Part shown: piece by piece, positions 11,244 to 21,580 of the stretch
Numbering within the stretch: position 1 is the first letter of the stretch
How the letters are laid out: the number at the start of each line of letters is the position of its first letter
Origin: Phymorhynchus buccinoides
Lineage: Eukaryota; Mollusca; Gastropoda; Neogastropoda; Raphitomidae
Direction of reading: 5' to 3'
Length of the DNA stretch: 64,000 nucleotides
NCBI GenBank assembly: GCA_017654935.2
Contig: CM065683.1
Coordinates: 3,647,042-3,711,041 of the forward strand
Made by a program: the position numbers and the translations under genes
The notes under the pieces: generated by a model
The model's database searches: none
The model's input: the letters and a program-made list of their open reading frames with translations, nothing else
What the model was told of the DNA's origin: nothing

Positions 11244-11493
11244 TTAGCCCTTTCACCGCCAGCCATTTTTCAGCCCAAAATATACCATTCAACTTAACTG
11301 GGTAGAGCAGAACAAAATTATCTGCAATGTTGGGGTTTTTTCTGACATGTATAACATTAGACCTGAATCCTTACCTCCCAAAATTAAGAAAAAAAGGGTC
11401 TTCAGATAACAGGCCCTGATTTGATGCCTTTTAGTGACATGGGTGTTAAACCATTGTGGTACATAAATGCAACATTGGGGGTGAAAGGGTTAA
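11244..11493. mobile_element. MITE with TTAGCCCTTTCA termini (copy 2)
   Basis: Same layout, orientation and length as the element at 10,719-10,973: CCCTTTCACCGCCAGCCAT at the left, GGTGAAAGGGTTAA at the right, and a shared interior (GAACAAAAT..ATCTGCA, TTTTAGTGACAT). The left terminus has one substitution (TTAG). Confidence 0.75.
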
Positions 11494-11639
11494 ATAGCCT
11501 AGATGTGTATAAAATAGAAATTGAAATACTAATCTATTAGTCTACAGAGAAAGAAAAGGCCAAGCTTGTGATCAATCTGATATTCTACTCTTTTCCATGG
11601 ATAATATTTAATAATATTCTACTCTTTTTCCCCCAAAGT

Positions 11640-11760
11640 CAGTGTGGCTGCCCACGTGGCGGGGTAATCAAAAATGGTTCTCATCCCTAACTGGTGCATT
11701 TTGTCCCGTAGTGTTCAAGTGCTTCGGCTGTTGGGATGATCCCTGGAGTCTTTAAGCCAG
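11640..11760 (-). repeat. Dispersed repeat, copy B
   Basis: Reverse complement of the blocks at 4685-4960, here contiguous: GCCCACGTGGCGGGG, GTTCTCATCCCTAACTGGTG, GGCTGTTGGGATGATCCCTG. Two copies in opposite orientation about 7 kb apart indicate a dispersed family. Confidence 0.6.
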
Positions 11761-11779
11761 GGTACGGACAACAACAACA

Positions 11780-11945
11780 TTCTACTCTTTTCCGTGGATA
11801 ATATTCTACTCTTTTCCGTGGACAATATTCTACTCTTTTCCATGGACAATATTCTACTCTTTTCCATGAACAATATTCTACTCTTTTCCATGGACAATAT
11901 TCTACTCTTTTCCATGGACAATATTCTCACTCTTTTCCATGGATA
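11780..11945. repeat. 24-bp tandem repeat
   Basis: About seven copies of AATATTCTACTCTTTTCCATGGAC with CCATGG/CCGTGG/CCATGA variants; outlying partial units near 11,580-11,630. The minus-strand frame (MEKSRILS repeats) is a by-product. Confidence 0.9.
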
Positions 11946-13017
11946 ATCTGATTGTGATAGTTGGCGTCAGACTAGGCCTATTACAGTAACAGTTTATTTC
12001 TGAAGTGTGGTTGTGAAGTCAGATGGAAAGATGTCACTTATGTCACTAAAACTAATGCAGTTCTTCTTCGATCGCTCAGTTTTCTGTCAATATGAGCACA
12101 GATGGTCGGTACCATGCTGCCAGATATTGAGCAAAAACTAACGGAATAGTTAGGCCCTATCAAGTCCGACTTCGGTTTGGTATGATAGCTTTTTTTAAAG
12201 GTTGTGTTTTTTTTAAAGCAGAATAATGGGACAGTAAGGCAGAAAAATGATAGATGACAGTAAGCAAAGGAAAAGGCAGAGTCAAGGAGAGGTCCTGATT
12301 AGTGAAGTTACAAGTCCAGAAAAATTCCAGAGCTTGAAGCACGTGGGAAGACTGTTTATACAAAAGACAAGGTGTTTTTTTAGTTCAAAAGATTTAATTT
12401 GTACCAGTCTTATTTTTTCTTTGGTATTTTCGTTTTCGTTGAAAAGGGCAAGAGGATTATTGCCCCAGTCTTTTTGATGGTCAGCTGTGTGCAGATTGTT
12501 GTTACTAATGGAAATGGGGGGTTTTCGCAATGAAATGGTGTGGTGTGGTAGGGGTGATGAGGCTGTACAAGTGAACAAGGAGTTTGGACAGTATTCATGA
12601 TTGATGCTGATATAACTTAAACTGATCTTTTTAGACTTGTGTATTTTGAAACTATTATCCAGCCTTACAATAATCCCCATTCTGTGCTTTTTCTTCCCTT
12701 TTAAGCTGTGCACTGAAATAGGTTGTAAAGTAAAAAACAGATAAATCCACTTTAAGAAAGGGTGATGGAGGAAGACTGGGGTGGAGGGGAGACTTTTTTC
12801 GTTTGGGGGCGGGGGGTGGTGTGCGTATTGTGGGTATTTGTTTTTGTCGTTGGTGGGGGGATTGTTTGTTTGTAGAATTTGCCTTCTGGAAACTAGTGCT
12901 TAACTCCCTTTTGTAGGAACCCAGAGCGCTGAACAAGGGCTTAAAAATAATACTCATGGCAAGTAGCGACTTAGTGGGATTTTTTTCACGCCAGAGGGCA
13001 TGACGCTCGAGAGGGGC
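11946..13017. other. No gene seen, ends at assembly gap
   Basis: Mixed AT-rich DNA with poly-T/poly-A stretches and a G-rich patch (12,800-12,870). No domain, RNA gene or repeat recognised. Confidence 0.5.
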
Positions 13018-13517
13018 NNNNNNNNNNNNNNNNNNNNNNNNNNNNNNNNNNNNNNNNNNNNNNNNNNNNNNNNNNNNNNNNNNNNNNNNNNNNNNNNNNN
13101 NNNNNNNNNNNNNNNNNNNNNNNNNNNNNNNNNNNNNNNNNNNNNNNNNNNNNNNNNNNNNNNNNNNNNNNNNNNNNNNNNNNNNNNNNNNNNNNNNNNN
13201 NNNNNNNNNNNNNNNNNNNNNNNNNNNNNNNNNNNNNNNNNNNNNNNNNNNNNNNNNNNNNNNNNNNNNNNNNNNNNNNNNNNNNNNNNNNNNNNNNNNN
13301 NNNNNNNNNNNNNNNNNNNNNNNNNNNNNNNNNNNNNNNNNNNNNNNNNNNNNNNNNNNNNNNNNNNNNNNNNNNNNNNNNNNNNNNNNNNNNNNNNNNN
13401 NNNNNNNNNNNNNNNNNNNNNNNNNNNNNNNNNNNNNNNNNNNNNNNNNNNNNNNNNNNNNNNNNNNNNNNNNNNNNNNNNNNNNNNNNNNNNNNNNNNN
13501 NNNNNNNNNNNNNNNNN
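13018..13517. other. Assembly gap, exactly 500 N
   Basis: Run of N of exactly 500 bases, the same size as the gap at 31,001-31,500, so a fixed-size scaffold join rather than a measured distance. Confidence 0.99.
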
Positions 13518-15120
13518 CTGCTCTGTTCTCGTCTGATCTGCTCTCTGGCTATCTTCTATTCCTCTTCTCTCGCTCTCTCTGCTGCATCTGCTGATCTCAT
13601 TCTATCCTCTGCCCTTCTGCCCTATATCCTTCTATCCTGAGACGTATCTGCTGATCCTGCCTCGTCTGCCTGCTCTTAATCTCATGATCTCTGCTGATCT
13701 CTGCTCCTGATCTCTGCTCTCTTGCTCTGTCCTCCTTCTTCTGGCTCTCTGTCTTCTCTCGCTCTCTGCTTTCTGATCTGATCTCTGTCTGCTTCCTCTC
13801 CTCTGCTGCTGGGCTTCTCCTCTCCTCTCTGCTGCCTCTCTGGTGCTTGCCCTCTCGCCTCTTCTCTCTCCCCTGCTCTCTGTCCTTCTCTGCTGCCTGC
13901 TTGTTCTGCTGCTTTCCTGCTGCTCTCTTGCTCTGCTCTCTGTCAGGTCTCTGCTCTGCCTGCTGCTCTGTTATCCTGCTGGCTGCTGGCTAGATCCTGG
14001 CTGGTCTTCTGTATCTGATCCTGCTGCTCTCTGTCTTCGGCTATCTTACTCTGCTCTGCTTCTCTGGCTCTCGCTCTGTATGGCCCTGATCTCCTTGCTT
14101 CTGGGATCTTCTCTTGCGTGCCTGTCTCCTTGACTGCTGCTGTCATGATCTGGGGCTCTCTTTGTTCTCTCTCTATCTGCTTCTCGTCTGCTCTGCTGCT
14201 GTTCTGTCGTGGCTCTTTCGCTTCTGGCTCTGCTGCTGCCTGCTGCTGTCTCTTTTATCGCTCTCTGCTGGGCTGCTAGCCTGATCTCTGCTCTGGGCGT
14301 GCTCCTCTGGCTGCTGTGCTGATCTGCTCTGATCTGCCTCGTGCTCCCTGCTTCTTCCCGGTGGCTCTTGCTCTTCCTCTATTTGCTGTCTCTATCCATC
14401 TCTGTGCTCTTGCTGGATCTGTTCTGCCTGCTCTGGCTCTCCTCTGCTTATCTCTCTCTGCCCTCTCTCTTGCTGTCCTCCCCTCTCTCTCTTGGCTGCC
14501 TCGTCTCCCCGTCTCTCTGGCTTGATCTATCCTATCTATTCTGGAGATCTATCTTCTCTCTGCTATCGCTCTCTGCTCCATCCTGTCTGTCTACTTGCTG
14601 CTCTGCTGCTTCTCTCTGATTCTCTCTCTGCTCTGCTCTGGGCTCCTCTGCTGCTCTAATCTTCTGGGTCTGCTCCTATGTCTGCCTATCTCTCTGCTCT
14701 CTGCTGCTGTCTGCTTCGTGCTCCTCTTCTTCCCTTCTGCTATCGGTTTCTGCTTTCTCTGCTCTCTGCTGCTATCTCTGCTGTGCCTGCTCTTCTCTGG
14801 CTTGCCTTGCTGCATTCTCCTCTGATGCTCTGCTTCTTGGCCAAAAGCTCTGCTCCCTCTCTGTTCTGGCCATTCCTGGCTGCTTCCTCTGCTATCTCTC
14901 TGCTGCTCTCTGGCTGCTGCTCATCTAGCTGCTCTCTTGCTCTGCTCTCTTCCTTCCCTCTGGATCTGGTTCCTGCTCTGTCTCTCTTCTCTGCTGTGCC
15001 CTGCTTGCTGGGGCTGGCATACTAGATCTGCTTTCTCTGGGCTGCTGCCATGGCTGCTCTGGGGGGGGTGTGGTTGTGGGGGGGGGGTGGGGGGCTGCTT
15101 GCTGGGCTGGCTTGCGGCAC
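13518..15120. other. Degenerate C/T-rich sequence next to the gap
   Basis: About 1.6 kb almost lacking A on the + strand and made of irregular CTGCT, CTCTG and CTCTCT strings, ending in G-rich runs (15,060-15,092). It has no stable period and no counterpart at the other arm end. It may be a badly called simple repeat at a contig end or a highly degenerate (CT)n/(CTG)n tract. Long leucine/serine-rich frames across it are compositional. Confidence 0.7.
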
Positions 15121-15539
15121 TCTGGCGCAAGAAGAAATCCCTGAATTTTACTTAGTTTCCCTAAAAAAAGGACAGCGGGATAATATGGGTTAATATCTTA
15201 TATGTAGATTTAATCAATGTTTACATTTTATTTATTGGACGATGTTAAATGTGTTCGTTGTTTCCTCTGTGATCTTTGATTGATATATAATGTATGTTTT
15301 AGTACTGTTTGTTTATCGAGCCTGTGAACGTGCTTTGTAATTTCCTAAGGCATTATTAAAGCTATTGATTGATATAGGATAATGTATTTAATTAATTGAT
15401 GAAAGATTGTGTGTGCATACGTTTGTGTGCCTGTCTTTTCTAGATTTTCATTTTATTGACATGGTTGATGATTTTGAAAATAAACTATTCAGCCTCAACT
15501 GTTCAGTCTTCAAGTATAAAGTTGTTGGATGCAAGATGA

Positions 15540-15686
15540 TCAATGGGGCGAGTTGATGATGGTCGACTTAGCTGCTGATTTCACCACCAGGTGGCGACAA
15601 AATCTAATGGGACTAATCCTAGTGATATCCTTGGGTAATAGAGAGAGAGAGAAGATGAGAGAGAGAGAGAGAGATAGAGATATAGA

Positions 15687-15724
<38 letters not shown>

Positions 15725-15842
15725 GGGGAGGACTCGCTGTCTCCTCTCTCTCTTTCTTTAAGCCCGCAACTAAGGATATCATTAGATAGCCCGCACTCGA
15801 GCTTTCATGCCAGTTGGCAGTCAACTCGTCAGCTAAGGCTGC
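15540..15842. repeat. Inverted termini flanking a (GA)n core beside the satellite
   Basis: Left of a GA-rich stretch (15,640-15,722) stands CGACTTAGCTGCTGA..ACCAGGTGGCGACAAAAT..CCTAGTGATATCCTT. Right of it stands AAGGATATCATTAG..CACTCGAGCTTT..AGCTAAGGCTGCTCATT. These read as two diverged copies of one terminal sequence facing each other around the microsatellite, and the same pair occurs at 47,600-47,870. The layout (subterminal inverted segments, microsatellite, tandem array) resembles Helentron-associated interspersed elements known from bivalves, but no terminal hairpin was proven. Confidence 0.5.
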
Positions 15843-16690
15843 TCATTGGGGCGAGTTGGTCGTGGTACGAGGAATTTACTGGGGCGAGTTGGTCATTGGG
15901 GCGAGTTGGTAATGGGGCGAGTTGGTCATTGGGGCGATTGGGGCGAGTTGGTCATTGGGGCGAGTTGGTCATTTGGGGCGAGTTGGTAATGGGGCGAGTG
16001 GGGCGAGTTGGTAATGGGGCGAGTTGGCAATGGGACGAGTTGGTCATTGGGACGAGTTGGTAATGGGGCGAGTTGGTAATGGGACGAGTTGGTAATGGGG
16101 CGAGTTGGTCATTGGGACGAGTTGGTAATGGGGCGAGTTGGTAATGGGGCGAGTTGGTAATGGGGCGAGTTGGTAATGGGGCGAGTTGGCAATGGGGCGA
16201 GTTGGCAATGGGGCGAGTTGGTAATGGGGAGAGTTGGTAATGGGACGAGTTGGTAATGGGGCGAGTTGGGGGACGAGTTGGTAATGGGGGCGAGTTGGTA
16301 ATGGGGCGAGTTGGTAATGGGGCGAGTTGGTCAATGGGACGAGTTGGCAATGGGACGAGTTGGTAATGGGACGAGTTGGTAATGGGACGAGTTGGTAATG
16401 GGACGAGTTGGCAATGGGACGAGTTGGCAATGGGACGAGTTGGTCATGGGGCGAGTTGGTAATGGGGAGAGTTGGTAATGGGACGAGTTGGTAATGGGAC
16501 GAGTTGGTAATGGGACGAGTTGGTAATGGGACGAGTTGGTCATGGGACGAGTTGGTGGGACGAGTTGGTAATGGGACGAGTTTGCCATGGGACGAGTTGG
16601 TAATGGGGCGAGTTGGTAATGGGGCGAGTTGGTAGTGGGACGAGTTGGCAATGGAACAAGATGGTCTGGGGCGAGTTGACAATTTGGGCG
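15843..16690 (-). repeat. 16-bp satellite, left arm
   Basis: About 50 tandem copies of GGGGCGAGTTGGTAAT, with common variants GGGACGAG, GTCATT and GCAATG. It mirrors 46,875-47,600 in the other arm, where the array is about 120 bases shorter and ordered differently. Apparent proteins made of LPTRPITNSPHYQ strings are the array read in three frames. Confidence 0.95.
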
Positions 16691-16733
16691 AGTTGACTGC
16701 AAGCCGTATGCGTGTATGAATGAGTGTGAGTGA

Positions 16734-16734
<1 letters not shown>

Positions 16735-16794
<60 letters not shown>

Positions 16795-16796
16795 GT
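16735..16796. repeat. (TG)n microsatellite with CG interruptions
   Basis: Run of TG dinucleotides with two TGCG interruptions, adjoining the 16-bp satellite. The counterpart in the right arm (46,785-46,844) is an uninterrupted CA run. Confidence 0.95.
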
Positions 16797-16939
16797 GTTT
16801 GTACGTGCTTGTGTGCGTCCATGGTAAACTTTAGCATTACCTTTGCTCAGCATAGATCTACAAAGCGTTCAGTGACCAAACTTTATAATCATATACATGT
16901 TTATGAGAAGTTTCAAGAAGGATTTGTGTCAATGCATAT

Positions 16940-18520
16940 GTAGAGGCCCCAGAGACTTATAGGACTAACAGTTACCTTAAGAATTGGGACTCTAATTTAT
17001 TTATGGGCGGGAGCAATGGAAAGGAAAGTTGTACGAGCCCCTTAATCACAGTTCAGTGTAATGTACCCAGACACAACAAACACATAAGATGACAATCACA
17101 CAATGCAATACACCAAACCGGATTAAAAGTTCAAACTGTTTTTTAATAAAATTTAAAAAAAAGGTATTTGATCTTTCAAAATACAAAGGTAAACTTTATC
17201 AACTAAAACATCCTCAACATAATCAATTTCTAACAATCCTCAACACTCCCCAAAAACATAAGTCTTAAAAGCAAAGCTTCAATTCGGGGTATTAAACAGA
17301 GTAAGGAAACAGGGGCAGGCTGAGCAGGATGGTCACATCATGTGCCCCTGAAAAAGAATAAAAACCGTAAGCAAACACAAACAAAAATAATTAAAACCTA
17401 CACGCTCTTGAAAACCACCTTGCCGATGATCTCGAGGAAACATCATTCTGACTATCATCAACTTACTCAGTAACGAAGTAACAGTCCCACCGTCCCACTG
17501 CAGTAAGTAAATAGTCCACATAGACTGATGTTAGCTATGATCCAAGTGTACAAGGACAGAGGATTATCCATCCATTGGAACTATACTTGACATCACTGAG
17601 GAACCTATTGAGTTCCCACTCCATATTATTTACCTGTATGGCTACACCCCCAAAGACCCACTGTGATCTTTGTACCCATCAGAAAATGAGAATTCCAATA
17701 ATGGAATCACAGTTTCATTATGACCAATGATTTTCCTCTTTCAGAGCATTTCAAAATAACAAATTACTAATAACAAATATTAAAACAATTTGTTCCCAAT
17801 CAATACTATTTAACCAATGTCAAATTAATTTCCATTCAAACTTTCAACAAAATAATCTGCACTTCATCGAATTCAACTTCATGCCACTAACCACGTTTTC
17901 TTGTAACTATAAAGTTGCCTACACTAATTTGCATAAAGTCAGCATCCTGACCCAACCACTAAAAATATCCCAATACTGTACTCAAACTTTCCAAAACCAA
18001 CAAATAATATAAACACACAAGCTGTACTCAAATCCTATAGCCAGTACAAATAGTACAACAATAAAAACATTATTTTAATTAATCTGCAACCTGCATTCTA
18101 ACAACTCGTAAGAACAAAGAAAATCAGCTCTTCCAAAAATCTTCATCTTCAGCCAACTAAAATTATGTATCCCCCAAAAATTACCTACTAATAAAACATA
18201 AACAACCCTTCATTGCAAAGTAAAAGTAAGATTACAATTACAAACAAATCTATTATATTAACTAAACATCAAAAGTCTTCACTTTACCTTAATTAGGGGC
18301 AGCCCAAAAGCTTCGTGCTTCTTTAACCTCCAGACCAAGAAAGTGACGCTTCAATGCCCTAATTTTCCACACACACAAAATATTTTTAAACACACAGGAA
18401 GTGACGTCGTGGGGAAATAATTCCCAGACAAAAAATAAAAGTGAATCTAAAAATAAATGTTCCTTAACAAAGGGACGTAATCGACACAACCCAAGTAAAA
18501 ATACAAGTAACAATTATTTC
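16940..18520 (-). ncRNA. Possible spliced transcript, left-arm copy (tentative)
   Basis: On the minus strand a block around 18,290-18,420 contains GACGTCAC and ACTTCCTG promoter-like words, then exon-like sequence ending AATTAAG|GTAAAGT, a good 5' splice donor. About 930 bases further along, TTTTTATTCTTTTTCAG|GGGC is a good 3' acceptor, followed by a segment with an AATAAA. No convincing reading frame spans the parts. The same signals are kept in the other arm, which is expected from the duplication and is not independent support. It could equally be chance. Confidence 0.2.
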
Positions 18521-18936
18521 CCTTACACTGTCTCTAGAAGTTGGCAAAAAAAAGTAATTTAGTATTACTGAAACTCAAACATCGTTTTGAGTGAGGTATT
18601 ACACATATCTAACTGATCTTGACCTGTGACCTAGATCATGTTGATTTTTTTATGCCATAATATTATCTTAACATTTTCACCAATTAATTCCACTCTTCAT
18701 TACACAAATTTGGTAAGTACATAATTATGTTATCTTAAAATGATACGAGTATGGGCTGCACCTGTCCTGTCACGAAGCGAAGCGAGTGGTATGTAGCTGC
18801 TAGTGTCTAATAAATGCATTAGTGCCACTCTCTTGGCCTTGACTTGGTCTTCAATCTTTGATTTACAAGTAGTCGTCTTGGCCGCGTCTATAATAGTCAT
18901 GAATCAGAATAGTCTGAAGTCCAATCGTCTGAAACC

Positions 18937-21018
18937 GCGGTAAAAAGCCATCAAGCCCCAGACCAAAAAGGGACAACATTGAAATGAGTTTCCAATATCT
19001 CCCATATTTTTGTTTTACACTACAATAAAGAGTTCCTCTCATAGATGATTGCTGTGGATGCAGATTTTTATTGTTTCTTAATTCACTTAATTAACAAACA
19101 CAGGATAGAATTTGGCCCCGTTATGCAGAATGTAAAACATGCTAAAAATAATTTGTTCTAACATTTCGCGCAATAATTTGCGTTCATGAACCACCCTGTG
19201 AGTGTCCCATTAGCACAGGCGATGCATGACAGACTACATCCTCCACTTTGTCACGACACGCTAAGGTCTGACATAAAAACCGAAAAAAACAAAATCCTAC
19301 TACAAAAACACACCAGGAAAACTACTGACTCACACTCGCTCATCAACAAAACACAAGTATGTACAAACACAAACTTTGTATTTACATATATACATCGGCG
19401 CACACATAACACATAAATAGCATCAACCATCAATTACATGTCATATAATTACATAATAGCAGCACGCATACATCAATTCCACCCCCATATTTTCCAAACA
19501 AGCATGCTGCAATTTCACACCTCAAAGCCCTTTCACACACACTCTCACCCACACACCCCAGCCACGGGAGCATTACGTGGCAACACGACGATCGGCCTCA
19601 AACACAGAGGGCTCATCACACAACGATGAAAAGAGAATCTGCCTGCCGATCGAAGGTACGAAGCCGACGAAAAGAGAAAATCCCACGCTGGTCGAGACGC
19701 ACGGCCAAGGCCCCAACTGAGCTGGCCAAGAACAGACCACCCGCTCACTCAGCGGGACGACCCCATGGCTGACACCCGGCGCCCCTCGCCGCACGCGAAC
19801 ACGACTACCCCCAACACGGGGCAGCCACACCAGCGACGAACAGTCTCCAACGTCGCCACCTCCTAGTGAACACACGCCACCCTGAGCTAGGCTCCCACGA
19901 AGACAATACCTGATGACTGGGGCACGCAAACACGCTGCTCCACAAACGACAGCAAGCACGCCAGACAGCAACAAAGCACCAAACCTAGATCCTCACGTCT
20001 GCAAACAAGACACAAGCCCACAAGACTCAGGCAACTTTTTTTTCGTTTCTGTCCCATTTTCTCGGTCGTACAGTGGCGTTGCTCCCACGCCGCTCATTCC
20101 GAATCCCAATTCGCAGCTACACCCCGGCTTGTTCAAGTCGCTGAATCCGAAACCAGCAGTCCAAGGGAAGTGAATCTATGTTATGCCATCAGGAGGCAAC
20201 CAACCGAGGAGACACTGCACTGCTGCTGAGTCACTTCGGTGGAGTTCAGCAGAGCCTGTTCAGGACACCACCTACTCAGCCTACTGACAACACTATTCTC
20301 TTAGTCGCGGAGCCAGCGTGAGTGAGGTCCTCCTCTGAGGGCGCCACCACGACCGTCCACCGACAGCTCCCCAGAACACACTGATCCCAAAGACTTTGAC
20401 CCGAACGCACACCAAGGCATAGACTGGATTGGAAACCGAAAGTGAGGTCACCATGAGAGCAGGGCATGCAAAGCCACAACATTTGAGACATTGTTTTCTT
20501 TTTAACGATTGATGGAAATGAGGCGGATGACAACGATGATGATGATGATGCTATGGAGTTCCGTATCGGTCTGAGACTGATCTGTATGAGGGCTGTATTC
20601 TACGCTTCCTTTCATAATGATATCCCGGTGTTAACCAGGCCCGAGAACTACAGACACCATGCAGTGTTGGTCTTGAAATTAGAGCAACACTCTCAGAATC
20701 GCATCTGTTAAGCGGATGAAGCTTGACTGTGTGGTTTCAGTCTTCCCATTGAGCCCATAGCCACTCACTCTGTGTAGGATACGGTCCAGGACCTAAAAAA
20801 CCCTCGCATCTGATGGAATTCGAACTCAAGACCTCCCAGCCAATAGTCCGTGACGCTAACCACTACACCACAGTGGTGACACTCAGGCAAGTTGACCAAA
20901 CCAAGCATACTGCCTGAACAAAGAAACAGCACGATGTCCAGGCACTACGACCTTCAATACACCGGCCAACCGGTTGACACAAAGTCAACCCACCTCGAAG
21001 GACAGACCGGGTCAGAAC
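18937..21018. other. ~2.1-kb block present only in the left arm
   Basis: Up to 18,936 the left arm matches one 71-bp unit of the right arm, and it resumes matching at GACCCACCTGCT (21,019). The intervening ~2.08 kb has no counterpart on the right, where ten copies of the 71-bp unit occupy the place. The block is moderately GC-rich in 19,560-20,520, contains a nested SINE (20,534-20,878), and shows no clean target duplication or recognisable protein. Whether it was gained on the left or lost on the right is not visible here. Confidence 0.75.
20534..20878 (-). mobile_element. tRNA-derived SINE
   Basis: On the minus strand the head reads TGGTGTAGTGGTTAGCG (revcomp at 20,854-20,870), a perfect RNA polymerase III A box (TGGTGTAGTGG). 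It is followed at tRNA-like spacing by AGTTCGAATTCC (revcomp near 20,815-20,826), a B box with about one mismatch. A non-tRNA body follows, and the element ends at a short (ATC)n tail, seen on + as CGATGATGATGATGATG at 20,534-20,550. Such elements are transcribed by Pol III and mobilised by a partner LINE. It lies in the left-only block. Confidence 0.75.
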
Positions 21019-21580
21019 GACCCACCTGCTGACACCTCTACATCAAGAGGGTCGAACAGGCCATGACGAAAGACAAAGCTTAAGTGATTTGACATAGCGA
21101 AAGTTAAGGGCTCCTAACACAATATTATCAACTCCGCAACTGAGCAATGCTACTAGCGAATCACATGAAGCCTTACATAACGAACAACACAGGACAAGAC
21201 TAACACACAGACGAAAGGAAATCTAGGACTGGTGCAAAACTCTTGCATACAGATATTCATATACTTCCTCTTAAGCATTCTAGAATAAACTGAACACAAA
21301 AGCTGCGTGCAACACGAAATGCGTAAAACAAACTATCGTCTGCTAGACAAGCAAAAATTCGTCTACTCACAAATGCGCTCAGCAAATCACTTTTTTTACA
21401 GCACACTGACAGGCTAAAATGAAACTAGAAATTATTGGTACAGCGCACATCCCAACAACAACAAAAATACCCTAGGAGTATGCCGTTTGTGACACACTTT
21501 GCTACCGTATAGACTGTATCCCCTAACTATCTTTATCATGGTGGTCAATGTTTTGACAATATGTGCGATGTTGGTTTTTA
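21019..21580. other. Upstream region of the left receptor gene
   Basis: No gene seen. The mirror lies at 42,567-43,130. The receptor frame upstream of its first ATG opens with no signal peptide, so an upstream exon may lie here or further out. No convincing promoter was recognised. Confidence 0.4.

Noticed and set aside
13843..15155. Leucine-rich hydrophobic frames resembling membrane proteins
   Set aside because: Composition of the C/T-rich block alone produces Leu/Ser/Cys codons. Frames overlap in all phases and lie in probably unreliable sequence.
191..16690. Possible CRISPR arrays among the tandem repeats
   Set aside because: Repeats are directly adjacent with no unique spacers of constant size, and the genome is eukaryotic.
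15952..16853. Proteins of LPTRPITNSPHYQ repeats and Thr-His runs (also at 46,727-47,621)
   Set aside because: The 16-bp satellite and the adjoining (CA)n read through in several frames. The apparent conservation between arms follows from the duplication.
19573..19974. 133-aa minus-strand frame in the left-only block
   Set aside because: GC-rich, overlapping frames on both strands, no recognisable domain, and no counterpart in the other arm. Insufficient to call a gene.
20816..20870. A functional tRNA gene
   Set aside because: The A and B boxes are good, but the cloverleaf is not complete and the sequence continues into a SINE body with a simple-repeat tail.
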